The notes beneath the pieces are model-generated. The model saw nothing but the letters and a program-made list of their open reading frames with translations. It did not search any database and was not told the DNA's origin. From Clavaria fumosa (taxonomy: Eukaryota > Basidiomycota > Agaricomycetes > Agaricales > Clavariaceae), in assembly GCA_951802425.1 (NCBI GenBank), contig OX637796.1:4030001-4094000 (forward strand): 64,000 bases of DNA, read 5' to 3'. Positions 44,900 to 56,474 of this stretch are shown here, piece by piece. Each line of letters opens with the position of its first letter. Positions within the stretch are counted from its first letter, which is position 1. The translations under genes were made by a program, and so were the position numbers.

Positions 44900-46890
44900 C
44901 TCAATTCCTTATGCAGTTGGTCTACAGGACTAGTAGATCCTCCAGTCCCATACCTTCCTGCTAACAGTATTGGAACCAACACTGCTAGCAAGGCATTGCT
45001 TTGGGCAGATATTATTATTATTAGTAACCTAAGTCACAACATCCCATGGGCTTAGCCACTGATCCCCCATAGTCTGCCTCAACCTGGTATCACTCCACAG
45101 GCTGATACTATGGCTCAATGACTGACCACTCCATAGGTATTGTACACTTAAGCCAAATCAACATAGATAGGTCAAAAATTGAATGGTAAATAACTAGCTA
45201 ACCAGAGAAGGGAGAATTAAGCTAAAGGGTTCATGAAATTCTCCTGGCTTTGTAGACCATTCTAGCTCTATAAACTTTCCCTCAATTCTCACTACTTGGC
45301 TAGTTATTCACTACTTATGAATACATTGGTACATTGTACAGTAGAGTACCTTGTACCCTATACCAAAATATTCATATCTCATTCAATACTTACCGCGCCA
45401 AGGGGAGCCGGCACAGGGCGGCAGTCCCGAGGCATAGGTACCTTTGGGTACCATTTGCACTAGACCAGACTAAGTCCTTAGTCAGCGATTATTGTATCTA
45501 GCTAAACTAGACTCAGTCCTTAGTTTAACTAAAAGAGTCCTTAGCTCCCTGGGGGGCTAGACTAACACTTAGTCCTTTTGCAGGATGGTTTGACAGATAT
45601 GTGGGTACGTAAAGATGCCTGGAACACAAAGTTTTACTGGCTATTTATACCAAAATTTATGTATCTACTACATTTGGAAGGAAACAACATAACTCCATAA
45701 CTAGTAATCTTAAAATACCGTTTAAGGACTCTAAATTAAGGAGAATTTAGTGGGTTTTCATACCAAGTTAAATCATATTTTTACCATGCTTCCTTATTGA
45801 GATATTTTATCTCGAAGATTCCAGATATTCTACAAATATTCATACTGAGTCATATTGACTAACTCCTAGGGGCCCAAATGTCAGGAATTGTGGGGAAGGA
45901 CCCCACAACCCTCCCCAATCGCTTCTGCAACATTCTGCAGTATTCCCAGCCTCAATCGCATTGTCTTTTTGTCTATTCCTCTTTTGCTTCCTCTTATCTT
46001 CCCCATACTAGTCTTAATTAACTGCATTTAGACTTATTCAGCATGTGTTTCACCACTAAACTATGCTATATATGTACTAGCAAGGTTCTAATGTAAGGGA
46101 AGAAGGAGGGAGGGCCAAGGGATTGCACTCGAAGGTTTGTGAATGTAGATTCCCTTGATATGGATGAGTGGTCCATATTTGGCAGTGTGGCAGCGTCGGC
46201 CAACTGCTGCCCCTACCACTGTGGGAATTGGACTGAACTGTCAGTCCTCGATCACTTGATCAAGGTCCAATCATGATCAGGACTGCCTATTATGTCACTA
46301 TACCCCACAAATTTGCACCTGTGAGTTGCAGCAGTGTATCTTAGCTGCAAATGCTCCAGCCCTCTTGCAAACTTGCACGTAGGAGCCTGTTGACCACTTC
46401 CACACTTCTGTCTGTTCAGATCTTTCTATTTCTTAGCCATCCCAACACTATTTGTCCTTTATGTAGAAGAAGCTTCTAGATCAATGTTATTTACTTTAAG
46501 GAATCAATAACTGTCATTTCCTTTCGCAAACTTGGAATTAAGGGTTGTCAAGGCATAGGAATCGAACAGTATTAACTGCATCTTTGTGCGGTTCCTGGTT
46601 CTTGCTCTAGAGCACCATCTTTCTTTGAGTATAGAATTATTGCAGTTTTTACTTTGGATGGCTAACCAAAATTAGTTGTTTTCATGGATATTGGTACATA
46701 GGCATATGTAGATAAGGCCATAGGCTTGTTAGGCTAATGAGACACATATTTGGGGTGCTTCCAGGCAAGGAGAAAGGCTAAACATAGTATGGTAAGCACT
46801 TGACACCCTAACAGGGCTTGGTCTGAGCCTCAGATAACTACTAGACATTCTCATCTGGGAAGACTGTGCAGTTCGGGTCAAGAAGTAGCA
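44900..46890. other. AT-rich intergenic repeat debris, no gene seen
   Basis: About 2 kb without a coding frame of note. AGTCCTTAG words recur at ~45,472, 45,510 and 45,536. Composition is clearly more AT-rich than the gene block on the left. Confidence 0.45.
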
Positions 46891-46893
46891 GTG

Positions 46894-47889
46894 TCAACTT
46901 ACTGTGTTTGCTTCTTTCACTACCTCTGAAAAAAACTGCTGTTGGTCATCACACTCAACTTGCTTCTCCATAAGTGTTTGCCAATATGTGAGCAGCACAT
47001 GTCTATTACATCCTTCTTCCCATTTTACCTTGAGCCACCACAGCATAGTCCCATGCAAGGCAGCCAGAAAACAAGTGAGAGTGGCATGTACAGAGAAACT
47101 CAAGTCATTGTCCTTGGTCAGACAGGCAAAGTAATCCCACACAGCCCCATCAGACTGAGGGTATCCTGGAGAGTTTGGCCCATGAAGACATATGGGGAGG
47201 GTGAATGGCTTTAGCATAGAGGATTTCCATGTTTTGTTGTACACTGTTTTCCTTTTGGTTGAGAAATTTACAGAAATCAGTGGCAGCACTTCCCACAAAA
47301 GGTGTGTTGTACACCTGATCAAGCCCTTGCAAAAACTAATGAGTGAAGGCACAATTAGTTGAGAAAGTCTTACTGAGGAGGATTTCCAGACTAGACATGT
47401 AAGCCAAGCATGAGTAAAAAGAAGCTGCACCACCTTGTATCATCCCAATCTTTGATGGGCTCAGCCATTAGTGAGTGTAGAATCTCTGCACAGGCATTAG
47501 AACCATTCACTGTTTGATGTGAGCAGTTACTTACTCAAGTTCTGTATCTTTCTGAATGTCTTAGCCTCCTATCCCTCCTCCAACATCCCAATCAACTGTG
47601 GATGCATTTCAATCAATGCAGCAGCTTTGGTCAAGGTCTCATAGTTATGGTTAAGTGTTGTCCCACAGGTTGATACAATCATGGTAAGAAGGTTTGCAGT
47701 GAGAGAACATTTGAAAGGCTTGGTATCATCACTCCATGTCTTAAGCACTGCCTTGTCCAAGGAGTCATTATTGAGGTTGTCTGATACAGATTCTAGGGTC
47801 TCCTGCAAGATATGTTTCTTAGGAGGCTCATCAATCATAGGCTGTATCTGAGATATGGATCTCTTGCAAATGCTGGAAGGTTGAGCCAT
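46894..47889 (-). CDS. Two adjacent unrecognised open frames
   Basis: Minus-strand frames 47,889-47,569 (106 codons, MAQPSSICKRS...) and 47,433-46,894 (179 codons, with VWDYFACLTKDNDLSFSVHATLTCFL and LLTYWQTLMEKQVECDDQQQFF). The amino-acid composition looks protein-like and both lie on the same strand, so they may be exons of one gene, but I could not find a convincing splice pair. No family recognised; possible mobile-element protein. Confidence 0.3.
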
Positions 47890-47959
47890 GACAAAACTTT
47901 ACACTGGTCCACCCATTCCAATGGACTCCACCAGACTCCTTGGACTCCAGTCAGAGTCC

Positions 47960-48470
47960 TCAGGGCTCCACAGGACTCTGAACCAAGTCCCACTGGACTG
48001 TGTCAGGTGACACAGGGGACACATTTTGTGCCTGGGATCTGGTCACCATGCCTGATATGGACACCTGGGACTTGGGACCTGGGACTTGGTGCCTGGGACT
48101 TGGTGCCTTGGACTTGGTGCCTGGGATGGACCTAAAGTGTGCCAAGTCCAATATTTCAGATTCTAAGTACCAGGTCTACCAGGTGCCATGCCTCAGGTAT
48201 CCCAAGTCTCCTGTACCCCAGGTCCCATATACCTCAGGTCCCAGGTCTCCCAGGTGTCTCAGGTTTCAGGTCTCCCAGGTGCCATGCCTCAGGTGTCCCA
48301 AGTCCCCTGTACCTGAGGTCCCATGTACCCCATGTCTCAGGTGTCTCAGGTGTCTCAGGTGTCTCAGGTCTCAGGTCTCAGGTCTCAGGTGTCCCAGGTC
48401 TCAGGTGTCCCAGGTTTCTCAGGTGTCCCAGGTTTCTCAGGTCCCAAGTCTTTTATGTGCAACAGTGCTG
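47960..48470. repeat. Degenerate CAGGTNTC satellite
   Basis: Short words CAGGTGTCTCAGGT, CAGGTCTCAGGTCTCAGGT and CAGGTGTCCCAGG repeat with 9-18-bp periods, densest at 48,240-48,450. A GGGACTTGG-type repeat occupies ~48,060-48,125. The array keeps a frame open as Gln-Val-Ser repeats, which I do not regard as a protein. Confidence 0.8.
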
Positions 48471-48748
48471 AGCACTACCCATCCAGTCTTCCATGCTTAC
48501 CTGGGACCTGGGACTTGGTACACAATGATCTGGGATAATCAAGGCTGTGCCAGGAACCTGGCACATACTATTGTATTTTGTAACTCTAAATGTGTTGTAA
48601 CTTGACATCACCACAGCACTGATCCATGTGTTGGTGTTGTGTTAAACTTAGCCACATTTTTGGCATTGACCAGGCACTGACCACCACTGGACTAGCATGC
48701 CACTCACTGCTTCCACCAAGCACCATTGTCAACTTAAAATTTCCCACC

Positions 48749-49173
48749 ATGTCAGACATGCTCCAACTGTGGTGCTGGGTTGAGGGTGATGATCATAAGC
48801 ATACCTTCCCTCTTGAGATTATGGGTTCGAAGACCATTGGTGAACTCAAGGATGCAATCAAGAAGAAGGAGCCTGTATTTGACCACTTACCTGCTGATAC
48901 TCTGATGCTATGGAAAGTGAGTGTGTCATGTTCTCTGCTCCAAGACATCACCAACAACTCAACTGCAGGTTGAAATTGATATGAATATGGACTTTGAAGG
49001 CTCTCTAAAATGACTGGAGTTGAAAGACAGCATTGAAGGCATTCAGGAGTTGAAGCCACAGAATTGACTCTTGAAACTATTTGCTGATCCACTGGAGGAT
49101 GAGCACCTCCACATTGTCATGCAGAGACCAAGTATTGGTGAGTTTGAGAGTCAGCTTGTCATCACTGTATATC
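48749..49173 (+). pseudogene. Crinkler (CRN) N-terminal domain gene fragment, interrupted
   Basis: Exon 1 (48749..48916) starts MSDMLQLWCWVEGDD and contains IGELKDAIKKKEP and ADTLMLWKV, the ubiquitin-like N-terminal domain of CRN proteins. Intron 48,917-48,968 (donor GTGAGT, acceptor TGCAG) leads to exon 2 with DPLEDEHLHIVMQRPSIG, the usual end of this domain, followed by another GTGAGT donor at ~49,137. Exon 2 has two in-frame TGA codons. The expected C-terminal effector domain is missing because the minus-strand LTR of Ty3 copy D begins at 49,174. CRN proteins are known from oomycetes and also occur in many basidiomycetes, where they are thought to act in conflicts; their role here is unknown. 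Confidence 0.68.
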
Positions 49174-50816
49174 TGTCAACAACAGGTGAGTTTGACTCCT
49201 GTGCTTCTGAGGGACTCAGGTTGAAGTTGGCCAGAAAGGAGCAAAGAGCAAATGTGATAGGAAGTAACAACCTAAGGAAGGTTGTTACTGGACTGGCTAC
49301 TTATATAGTACACAAGTAGGAGTCATAATGAGTCATGATAGAAGACGGTCAACATGTGCAGGCAATGAGGTGTGGCATGAGTCATGTGTGATAGGGTGAA
49401 GGGGGTGTGGCATGCAGCATGTGACAAGTGAGAGGGAACGGTGTACACATGGTGTGAAAGGTAAAAAAAGGGGGGTGTGACATGAGAAAGGGGTGAGGTG
49501 AAAGAACTCTAACATAGGCCCCTCCCAGTGGTCTGGCATCTCGATGGGCCTGTCACGCTTCTGGGCTCTCTTCATGTTTGTGTCATTGTGGTTCGGCTGG
49601 GGGTGGTTCAGTTTCAGTTGGGGGGTCAATGCTAGTATCGCGTGTACCTGCAACAAGGGGGTGTTCATAGGCATCGGTGGGCACAATTCATGGGACCATC
49701 ACGTCAGTGGTGACAGGTATAACCCAGGGGGGACCTCCGCAGCGATGATGTACGGCCCACTCTTCTTGCAGGATGGGTTTGGGCAGTAGCAGGATTTCGA
49801 ACTGCAGTCTCAAGCTCCAAGAGTTGAGCCATATTTCGATGAGGACAGGGAAGCACATAGGATGCACCGTTGTTGTTCGAAATTTAGTCCCAGCAGTTCG
49901 GTCCACATGGTGCAGCTGAAACTCACGCTGAGTCATTCTGCCATCCTACGGAGCCACACGTCATCCTCGGGCTCCAGGAGTTCCCTATTTTGATGGAATT
50001 GTGGCATCCGCGCAGGGGGGTCATCTGTCATAAGTGGCGGGGGATCTAGTCCCAATGTTCGTCATGTGTGGGGATTCGTACTGCGTCCAGGATATGACGC
50101 ATACAGGCGGTTGTGCCGGGGGACAACAGCGGGCCTTCGAGTACAGGTGGTGTGGGCCGTAGGTCAGGCGTGGGCAGGGGGCGGCCATGGCAGGCGGTTT
50201 GGCCATCCAGCAGCTCAGCAGGCAAAGTATGGACAGGTATAACCCAGGGGGGACCTCCACGGTGATGATGTATGGCCCACTCTTCTTGCAGGATGGGTTC
50301 GGGGTAGCGGGATTTTGAACCGCAGTCTCGAGCTCCGAGAGTTGAGCTATATTTTGATGAGGACGGGTTCGGGGTAGCAGGATTTTGAACCGCAGTCTCG
50401 AGCTCCGAGAGTTGAGCTATATTTTGATGAGGACGGGGGAAGCACATAGGATGCACCATTGTTGTTCGAAATGTAGTCCCAGCAGTTTGGTCCACATGGT
50501 GCGGCTGAAACTCACACTGAGTCGTTCTGCCATCCTACGGAGCCACATGTCATCCTCAGGCTCCAGGAGTTCCCTATTTTGACGGAATTGCGGCATCCGC
50601 ACAGGGGGGTCATCTGTCATAAGTGGCAGGGGATTTAGTCCCAATGTTCGTCATGTGTGGGGGATTCGTACCACGTCCAGGATATGATGCATACAGGCGG
50701 TCATGCCAGGGGATGATGGCGGGCCTTCGAGTACAGGTGGTGTGGGCCGCAGGTCAGGCGCAGGCCGTAAGCAGGTGGTTTCAGCAGGGGGCGGCCATGG
50801 CAGGCAGTTTGGCCAT
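49174..50816 (-). mobile_element. Ty3/Gypsy copy D: 3' LTR and 3' internal part
   Basis: Minus strand. LTR 49,514..49,174 starts TGTTAGAGTTCTTTCACC and ends GTTGTTGACA, with the AGGTTGTTACTT word at 49,273..49,262. It is preceded on that strand by a purine tract (GGGAGGGG). The internal part 50,816..49,515 corresponds to the post-chromodomain ORF of copy C (LMTDDPPVRMPQFRQNRELL, RRMAERLSVSFSRTMW, PILQEEWAVHH). It has been duplicated in tandem (about 49,709-50,231 and 50,232-50,816) with an extra 70-bp direct repeat (50,295 and 50,365). It stops abruptly at 50,816, where the plus-strand LTR of copy B begins. Confidence 0.75.
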
Positions 50817-51749
50817 TGTTAGACTTTCACCACATCACCCCCCCTTTTTCCACCCTTCACACTATGCACACGCCCTCCCCTCTTACCTATCACATGCCGC
50901 ATGCTCTCGCCCTTTCCACCCTATCACTATGACTCATGCTGTGCCTCGCTGCCTACACATGTCGGTTCCTTTTTACTGTGACTCATCGTGACTCATATCT
51001 TTGTATGTATATAAAGTAGCCACTTCAGTAACAACTGACCTCAGGTTGTTACTTCCTATCACTTACTCTTGTTGCTCCCATTTGACTGACTCCCACCTGA
51101 GTTCCTCGAATAAGCAGGAGTCAACTCGGCTTTAGTTGACAAGTAACAACCTCTCCCCTGCCTACCTCCTCATGGACCTAGGCACCCCCACCCTGCCCGA
51201 GCCGAAGCAAGGCTTGCGTATTTGGAGAAGACACACTGGCACGCTTCTGGACAGCATACGAACGATTTGTCAGGAGGAGAGCCCTCCTTGGACTGGACCA
51301 AGAAACCGATTTTGAACAACTGACACCACCGAGCACCCCGTACTGAACCTACGAGAACTTCCAGTACCTGAGACATTCCGAGGCTGCCCAGTTGGCACCC
51401 CACTACCATTTTGCTACGAGAAGAATCTTCATGCTGCAGGACTTTGCGCGAAACAACCCGTTGACCATCGAACACGCCCCTGAGTGGTGAACATTCCGAA
51501 GGACGCTCACAGAAAAGCTACAAGTAGTAGCTGACGAACAGAAACACACAGATGAAGATACCGAGTTCCTCCAAGGAAACAAGGATTTCACAGATTTCGC
51601 TAGCAAGAGTGACTATCAGAGCGCTCTTGAAGAGCTCAAGGAACCCACGCATTTGTCCGTTGTGACGCAGGCCAACGAAATACCCCCTACACACTGATCC
51701 ACCAAAGCACAGACCGACCTTATGTTTGGTTCGCTACAAGACCACCTAT

Positions 51750-52894
51750 GAATAGACCTTTTCCAAGACCCCCCTACAGACTTTCACAAAGTGGTATTCT
51801 GCTTGAGCCACATGACCGAAGAATACGCAGCAGAGTGGGCGAACCAAGCTGTGAACGTGCTGCTGGAACCAGGAGGCGAACACGTGATCTGGGCTACTTT
51901 CGAAGCCCGGATGAGGGAAACTTTTGCCCCCATCGAAGACCAGGCATTGGCTGTGCAGGAACTCAACAGCTTCAAACAAGTAGGCATGGACACTGCACAA
52001 TTCTTTCAGAGACTTGAAACCCTCATGAGCTGAGCCGGGTATGAAGAGGATACCCATTGGAACATAATCCACGCTCTGTTGATGAGAGCGCTACACCCGA
52101 AGCTCATGGAGAAGATCCTTGCATGTGTGGACCAACCCACTGATTACCAAGCCTTCCGCGTGTTGGCTATATGCCTTGACAGGCAACATCAACTGCACAC
52201 GGCAGTACAGAGAGAGATGTGGGGACAAGCAGTGCCACACCCCGCCTGGAACCAACCCGCACAGCGCCAACCCCCGCAAAACCGCTACTGGCGCTTGCCT
52301 CAGTGGCAACCACAGGCAGTATGGGAGAGACAAAATCAGTGGGGCCTACTGCCTGGACAGCCACAACAGGCACAATGGCAACTGCGCCCTCAGCAACAGC
52401 AGCAACAGCAACAACAACCACAAGCACCTGCCCCCAGACAGTGGAATGTGCAGGCCCCACCTGGAAGCAGACAGGGTACCCCCATGGACACGAGTTGAGG
52501 AACCGGCCCCTGTTGCCCACTCATCTGCTATAATTGCGGACAGGTTGGCCACCCCGCTCGACTATGCCCTGAACCACCCCTCAACAACAAGCGAGACTTG
52601 GCAGCGCATTCGAGATGCGCTCCCCCCCTGGATATTATACGCCTCCCCCTTTCTCTCCCTACCCTGTCCCTGCATACCCTGCCTCGCACCCGACCTCCCT
52701 TACGTCATTCAACCCCTTGTACGCCGCTTCAACTGCTGGGCAGAATGACTTTGAAGAAATGGAGAATACAATTGCGCAATTGAGAGACCAATTGCATATC
52801 CAACAGAGGCCCAGAGCACTGACACCTGGACCAGAGACAACCGCAGCAATGTTGAATGCTGGAGAGCAGGATTTTCAGCAGGGATCCATTTGAG
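51750..52894 (+). pseudogene. Gag of Ty3 copy B, deleted and mutated
   Basis: A deletion of ~200 bp relative to copy C joins leader sequence (ending FQDPP) directly to the Gag segment DFHKVVFCLSHMTE, removing the Gag start. Further along, LETLMS is followed by TGA where copy C has CGA. The Gln-rich linker and the downstream zinc-knuckle region are shifted between frames. Not translatable as a whole. Confidence 0.75.
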
Positions 52895-55437
52895 TGCTAA
52901 AACCAGATCCTTATATATTGTTCCTGCCCGCCACCATGTAAAACAGCCTGCGAATGACATACCACTATTCCCATTGCCAAAAGAGGCTGAGAGGGCTAAG
53001 CACACCCTCAAGGACCTCACCTCTAAGAAACTCCCAGGATATAACGACGATGTGGACTGGGACACCAATCCCAGGACCACCTATGGGAAAGGAGGAGAAT
53101 GACAACTGGATATGCCAGGATTTATAACTATGCTGGACACCAAGACCTACGACATCAAACTGTTAGTTGACTCTGGCTGTACAATATCTGTTATGGACCT
53201 GGAGTGGGCCATTGCTAGGAAAATAAACCTCACGAAACTTGAAACTCCTATAATATTCAAGAATATCGATGGGACCACAAATGTATCAGGGGCCTTCAAA
53301 CATTCAGTGGCCCTACGACTCAACATTGGAGGCCATGTCAAAATCAAGCAGTTTCTACTGGGACGAGTTACCAGCCACCCGGCGATTCTGGGGCATGATT
53401 GGCTCCGATACCATAACCCTAGTATCCGGTGGTTTGAAAAGTACATCTGCTTTGACAAGTGCAAAAAGAAAGACTGTCACATTGTGGATTACGGCTATGG
53501 CTTTTGAAGCCTACACGATACAGCAACCACGCCTGACTGGAAGGGCCTATACCCCCTGGTGTTTGCTGGGAAGACTGGCCAGAAGCTACCCAAATCTCTA
53601 CTGGGAATCAATTATGAAATCAAATTCAAAAACGACCCTGGTTTCTTGCATTCAAAAGTCTACCCACTTACCAACAGGGAAGACGAGGCCTTGAAGGCAT
53701 GGCTCAAAGAAAATTTAGAGAATGGACGGTTAGTGTGGGGAGAGTCAGACTATGTTAGTCCCATCTTCTTCAAAGATGAAGGAGACAAATTGCAACCCAT
53801 TATCAACTACAAATGACTCAACTCGTTCTGCGTAAAAGACATATACCCACTACCTAGGATTGATGAGACTGTGACAAGCCTAAAGAAGGCTAAGGTGTTC
53901 ACAAGCGTCGACGTGGAATGGGGCTACTGGAACGTCGCAATGGCCGAATGGGCACAACACCTCACCGCAATAATCACCAAATATGGCACGGTATGGCCCA
54001 CCGTCATGCAATTCAGGCTAATGAATGCCCCATCGGTCTTCCAAAGGAGAATGAACTACATTCTTCGTATGCTAGTAGCCACCGGAAAGGTATTCGTATA
54101 CATCAATGACATCCTTGTGGCAACAGAAACGATTGAGGAACACCGATGCCTACTACATGAAGTATTCAGGATACTGCAAGAAAATGACCTCTGCATCTGA
54201 GAGTCGAAGTGCAAAATAGAACAGTCAGAGGTCATGTTCCTAGGACTGCTAATTTCAGAAGGAAGTATCTGACACTCGCCCAAGAAGTGTAGGGGGATAG
54301 CTGACTGGCCCGTACCGAGGAACAAACATGCTCTCCAGCGTGGAATTGGACTGTTGAACTACTTCCGAAGATTTATACAGGGATTCGCTACCATTGCCAA
54401 GCCGCTCTACAAACTGTTAAGTGACAACATACCATACATCTGGACAGACTGGCAAAAACGTGCCTGGAGATGTCTCATTGACACCTTACAGAGTGACGTG
54501 GTATTAGCAATCCCGCAAGATGAAGGCAAGTGGAAAATGGAGGTCGATGCAAGTAATTATGCCACTGGAGGAGTACTATCACAACAGCAACCTGACAGTG
54601 TCTGGCGACCAGTTGATTTTATTTCAAAAACCTTCTCCCCGGTGGAGATGAACTATGCAACATATGACAAGGAGTTCCTAGCAATTATCAGAGGACTAGA
54701 GGAGTGGTGCCACTACCTGTTAGGTGCCAAGGACCCCTTTGAAATCCACACCGACCATGCAAACCTTCAATATTTCCAAAAAAGTCAAAAACTCAACCCT
54801 AGGCAAACACGATGGCATTCAAAACTACAATGCTTCAATTTCAAAGTGAAGTATAAGCCCGGAAAAACAAATATGAAAGCGGACGCACTCTCCTGACGAC
54901 CAGACCACTGGGAGGGAACAGACAAATATGAAAAGCCTACAGTACAGGTCTTCCCAGCCCACCGTCTTGCCACACTGCTGATCCCCAAGCCTACAATTGA
55001 CCAATTGCTTCTGGAGGCACATGCAAACACTGTACCACCCAAAGCAACACCCTACGAAAAAGGAGCAGATGGACTCTTCAGACATGAAAGAAAGATCTGG
55101 GTACCCCAAGACCTCGTACACAAAATCTTGATGGAACTACATGACTCTCCGCTTGGAGGACATCCTGGACCCAAAAAGACTTTAGAAAGTGTCACCCGAC
55201 AATTTACGTGGTCAGGAGTGAAGGAGGGCGTAATGGAATATGTGGCCGGCTGCGAGAAATGTCAAAGAACAAAACCTGACCGAACGAAACGACGCGCGCC
55301 CCTACATCCACATGCAGTACTGCCCTGCCCATGGCACACCATCACTTGGGACCTTATTGGACCCCTATCGAAATCCGCCACACACAACGCTATTCTTGTG
55401 ATATGTGACAAACTCACAAAGATGACCTTGCTGGAAG
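52890..55437 (+). pseudogene. Pol of Ty3 copy B, N-terminal part
   Basis: Protease (VDSGCTISVMD), reverse transcriptase (SVDVEWGYWNVAMAEW; the catalytic motif reads YIND instead of YIDD), RNase H (MEVDASNYATGG) and integrase zinc region (HDSPLGGHPG, CEKCQRTKP) are all recognisable. They are broken by stops at ~53,100, 53,505, 53,814, 54,198, 54,270 and 54,894. The frame ends at the copy C insertion and its remainder lies at 62,519-63,488. Confidence 0.82.
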
Positions 55438-55809
55438 TGTTACAATTCCTCCGCCTCACCCCCCTTTCGTACGTCACACCCCCCTTTTTACTCTTCACAC
55501 CCTTCTTCCCCCGTCCGTCACACACCGCATGCCTTCCCCCCTTCCATGCTGTCACCTACACATGTTACACCTCGTCACCTACACATGTTACGCCTCGCCA
55601 CCTACACATGCCGCGCCTCACCACCTACACACGTCAGCCTCCACTTACCATGACTCTCCATGACTCATACTTGTGTACTATATAAGTAGCCACTCTGTAA
55701 CGCGTATCTGCAGGTTGTTACTTTCTATCACATACCTCCTTTGCTCCCATTCAGCCAACTCCGCCTGAGTTCCTCGAATACCCGGGAGTCAACACGACAA
55801 TTGTTGACA
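55438..55809 (+). repeat. 5' LTR of Ty3 copy C
   Basis: TGTTACAATTCC...TTGTTGACA, 372 bp. A TATATAA box is at 55,679-55,685, and 33 bp downstream lies AGGTTGTTACTT (55,712-55,723), the predicted transcript start. It is ~43 bp longer than the 3' LTR because of two short insertions, one duplicating the ACCTACACATGTTAC unit. Confidence 0.92.
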
Positions 55810-55820
55810 AGTAACAACCT
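55809..55820 (+). other. Primer-binding site, probably self-primed
   Basis: AAGTAACAACCT overlaps and follows the LTR end by one base. It is the exact reverse complement of 55,712-55,723 in the LTR, where the transcript is predicted to begin. This arrangement matches Tf1-type self-priming; I did not recognise a tRNA 3' end match. Confidence 0.6.
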
Positions 55821-55849
55821 CTCCCCCGCCTACCTCCTCACGGACCTAG

Positions 55850-56365
55850 GCACCCCCACCCTGCCCAAGCCGAAGCAAGGCTTGCGTATTCGGAGAAGAC
55901 ACACTGGCACGCTTTTGGACAGCGTACGAACGATTTGTCAGGAGGAGAGCCCTCTTTGGACTGGACCAGGAGACGGACTTTGAACAATTAACACCCCCAA
56001 GCACACCGTATCGAAGCTACGAAAGCTTCCAGTACCCGAGACACTCCGAGGCTGCCCAGTTGGCGCCTCGCTACCACTTTGCCACGAGAAGAATTTTTGT
56101 ACTGCAGGACTTCGTGCGGAACAACCCATTGACTATCGAACATGCCCCCGAGTGGCGAGTATTCCGAAGAACACTCACAGAGAAGCTACAAGCAGTGGCT
56201 GACGAACAGAGACACGCAGACGAAGACACAGAATTCCTCCAAGGAAACGAGGATTTCACAGATTTCGCTAGTGAGAGTGACTACCACAGCGCTCTTGAAG
56301 AACTCGAAGAACCGACGCACTTGTCTGTGACAACGCAGACCGACGAAGAACCCCTTACACACTGA
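55850..56365 (+). CDS. Leader ORF of Ty3 copy C, unknown function, no ATG
   Basis: Open for 171 codons after a TAG at 55,847, without any ATG in frame. Segments: TLARFWTAYERFVRRRALFG, TDFEQLTPPSTPYRSYESF, LQDFVRNNPLTIEHAPEWRV, EDFTDFASESDYHSALEELE. After the TGA at 56,363 the same frame continues for ~33 more codons (FGSLQDRLRIDIFQDPPRIY) to just before the gag ATG. The block is conserved in copies A and B, so it was probably translated once, perhaps by non-AUG start, or fused to Gag by readthrough in an ancestor. No family recognised. Confidence 0.45.
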   Translation, partial: APPPCPSRSKACVFGEDTLARFWTAYERFVRRRALFGLDQETDFEQLTPPSTPYRSYESFQYPRHSEAAQLAPRYHFATRRIFVLQDFVRNNPLTIEHAPEWRVFRRTLTEKLQAVADEQRHADEDTEFLQGNEDFTDFASESDYHSALEELEEPTHLSVTTQTDEEPLTH

Positions 56366-56474
56366 TCCATCGAAGCGCAAACCGACCTCACATTCGGTTC
56401 ACTGCAAGACCGTCTACGGATAGACATTTTCCAAGACCCCCCGCGCATTTACCTCGAAGAACTAGATTGAGAGC

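Larger units (their letters stand above)
50817..55437 (+). mobile_element. Ty3/Gypsy copy B, 5' portion (split by copy C)
   Basis: 5' LTR 50,817-51,141 (TGTTAGACTTTC...TTGACA), primer site AGTAACAACCT from 51,142, a decayed leader ORF, gag lacking its first ~55 codons, and pol up to the integrase core. At 55,433-55,437 (GGAAG) it is interrupted by copy C and resumes at 62,519. Same family and order as copy C but with many stops, mostly TGA where C has CGA or CGG. Confidence 0.85.

Noticed and set aside
48000..48605. 201-codon open frame with Gln-Val-Ser repeats
   Set aside because: Produced by the CAGGT-type satellite; several frames are open at once and there is no start context.
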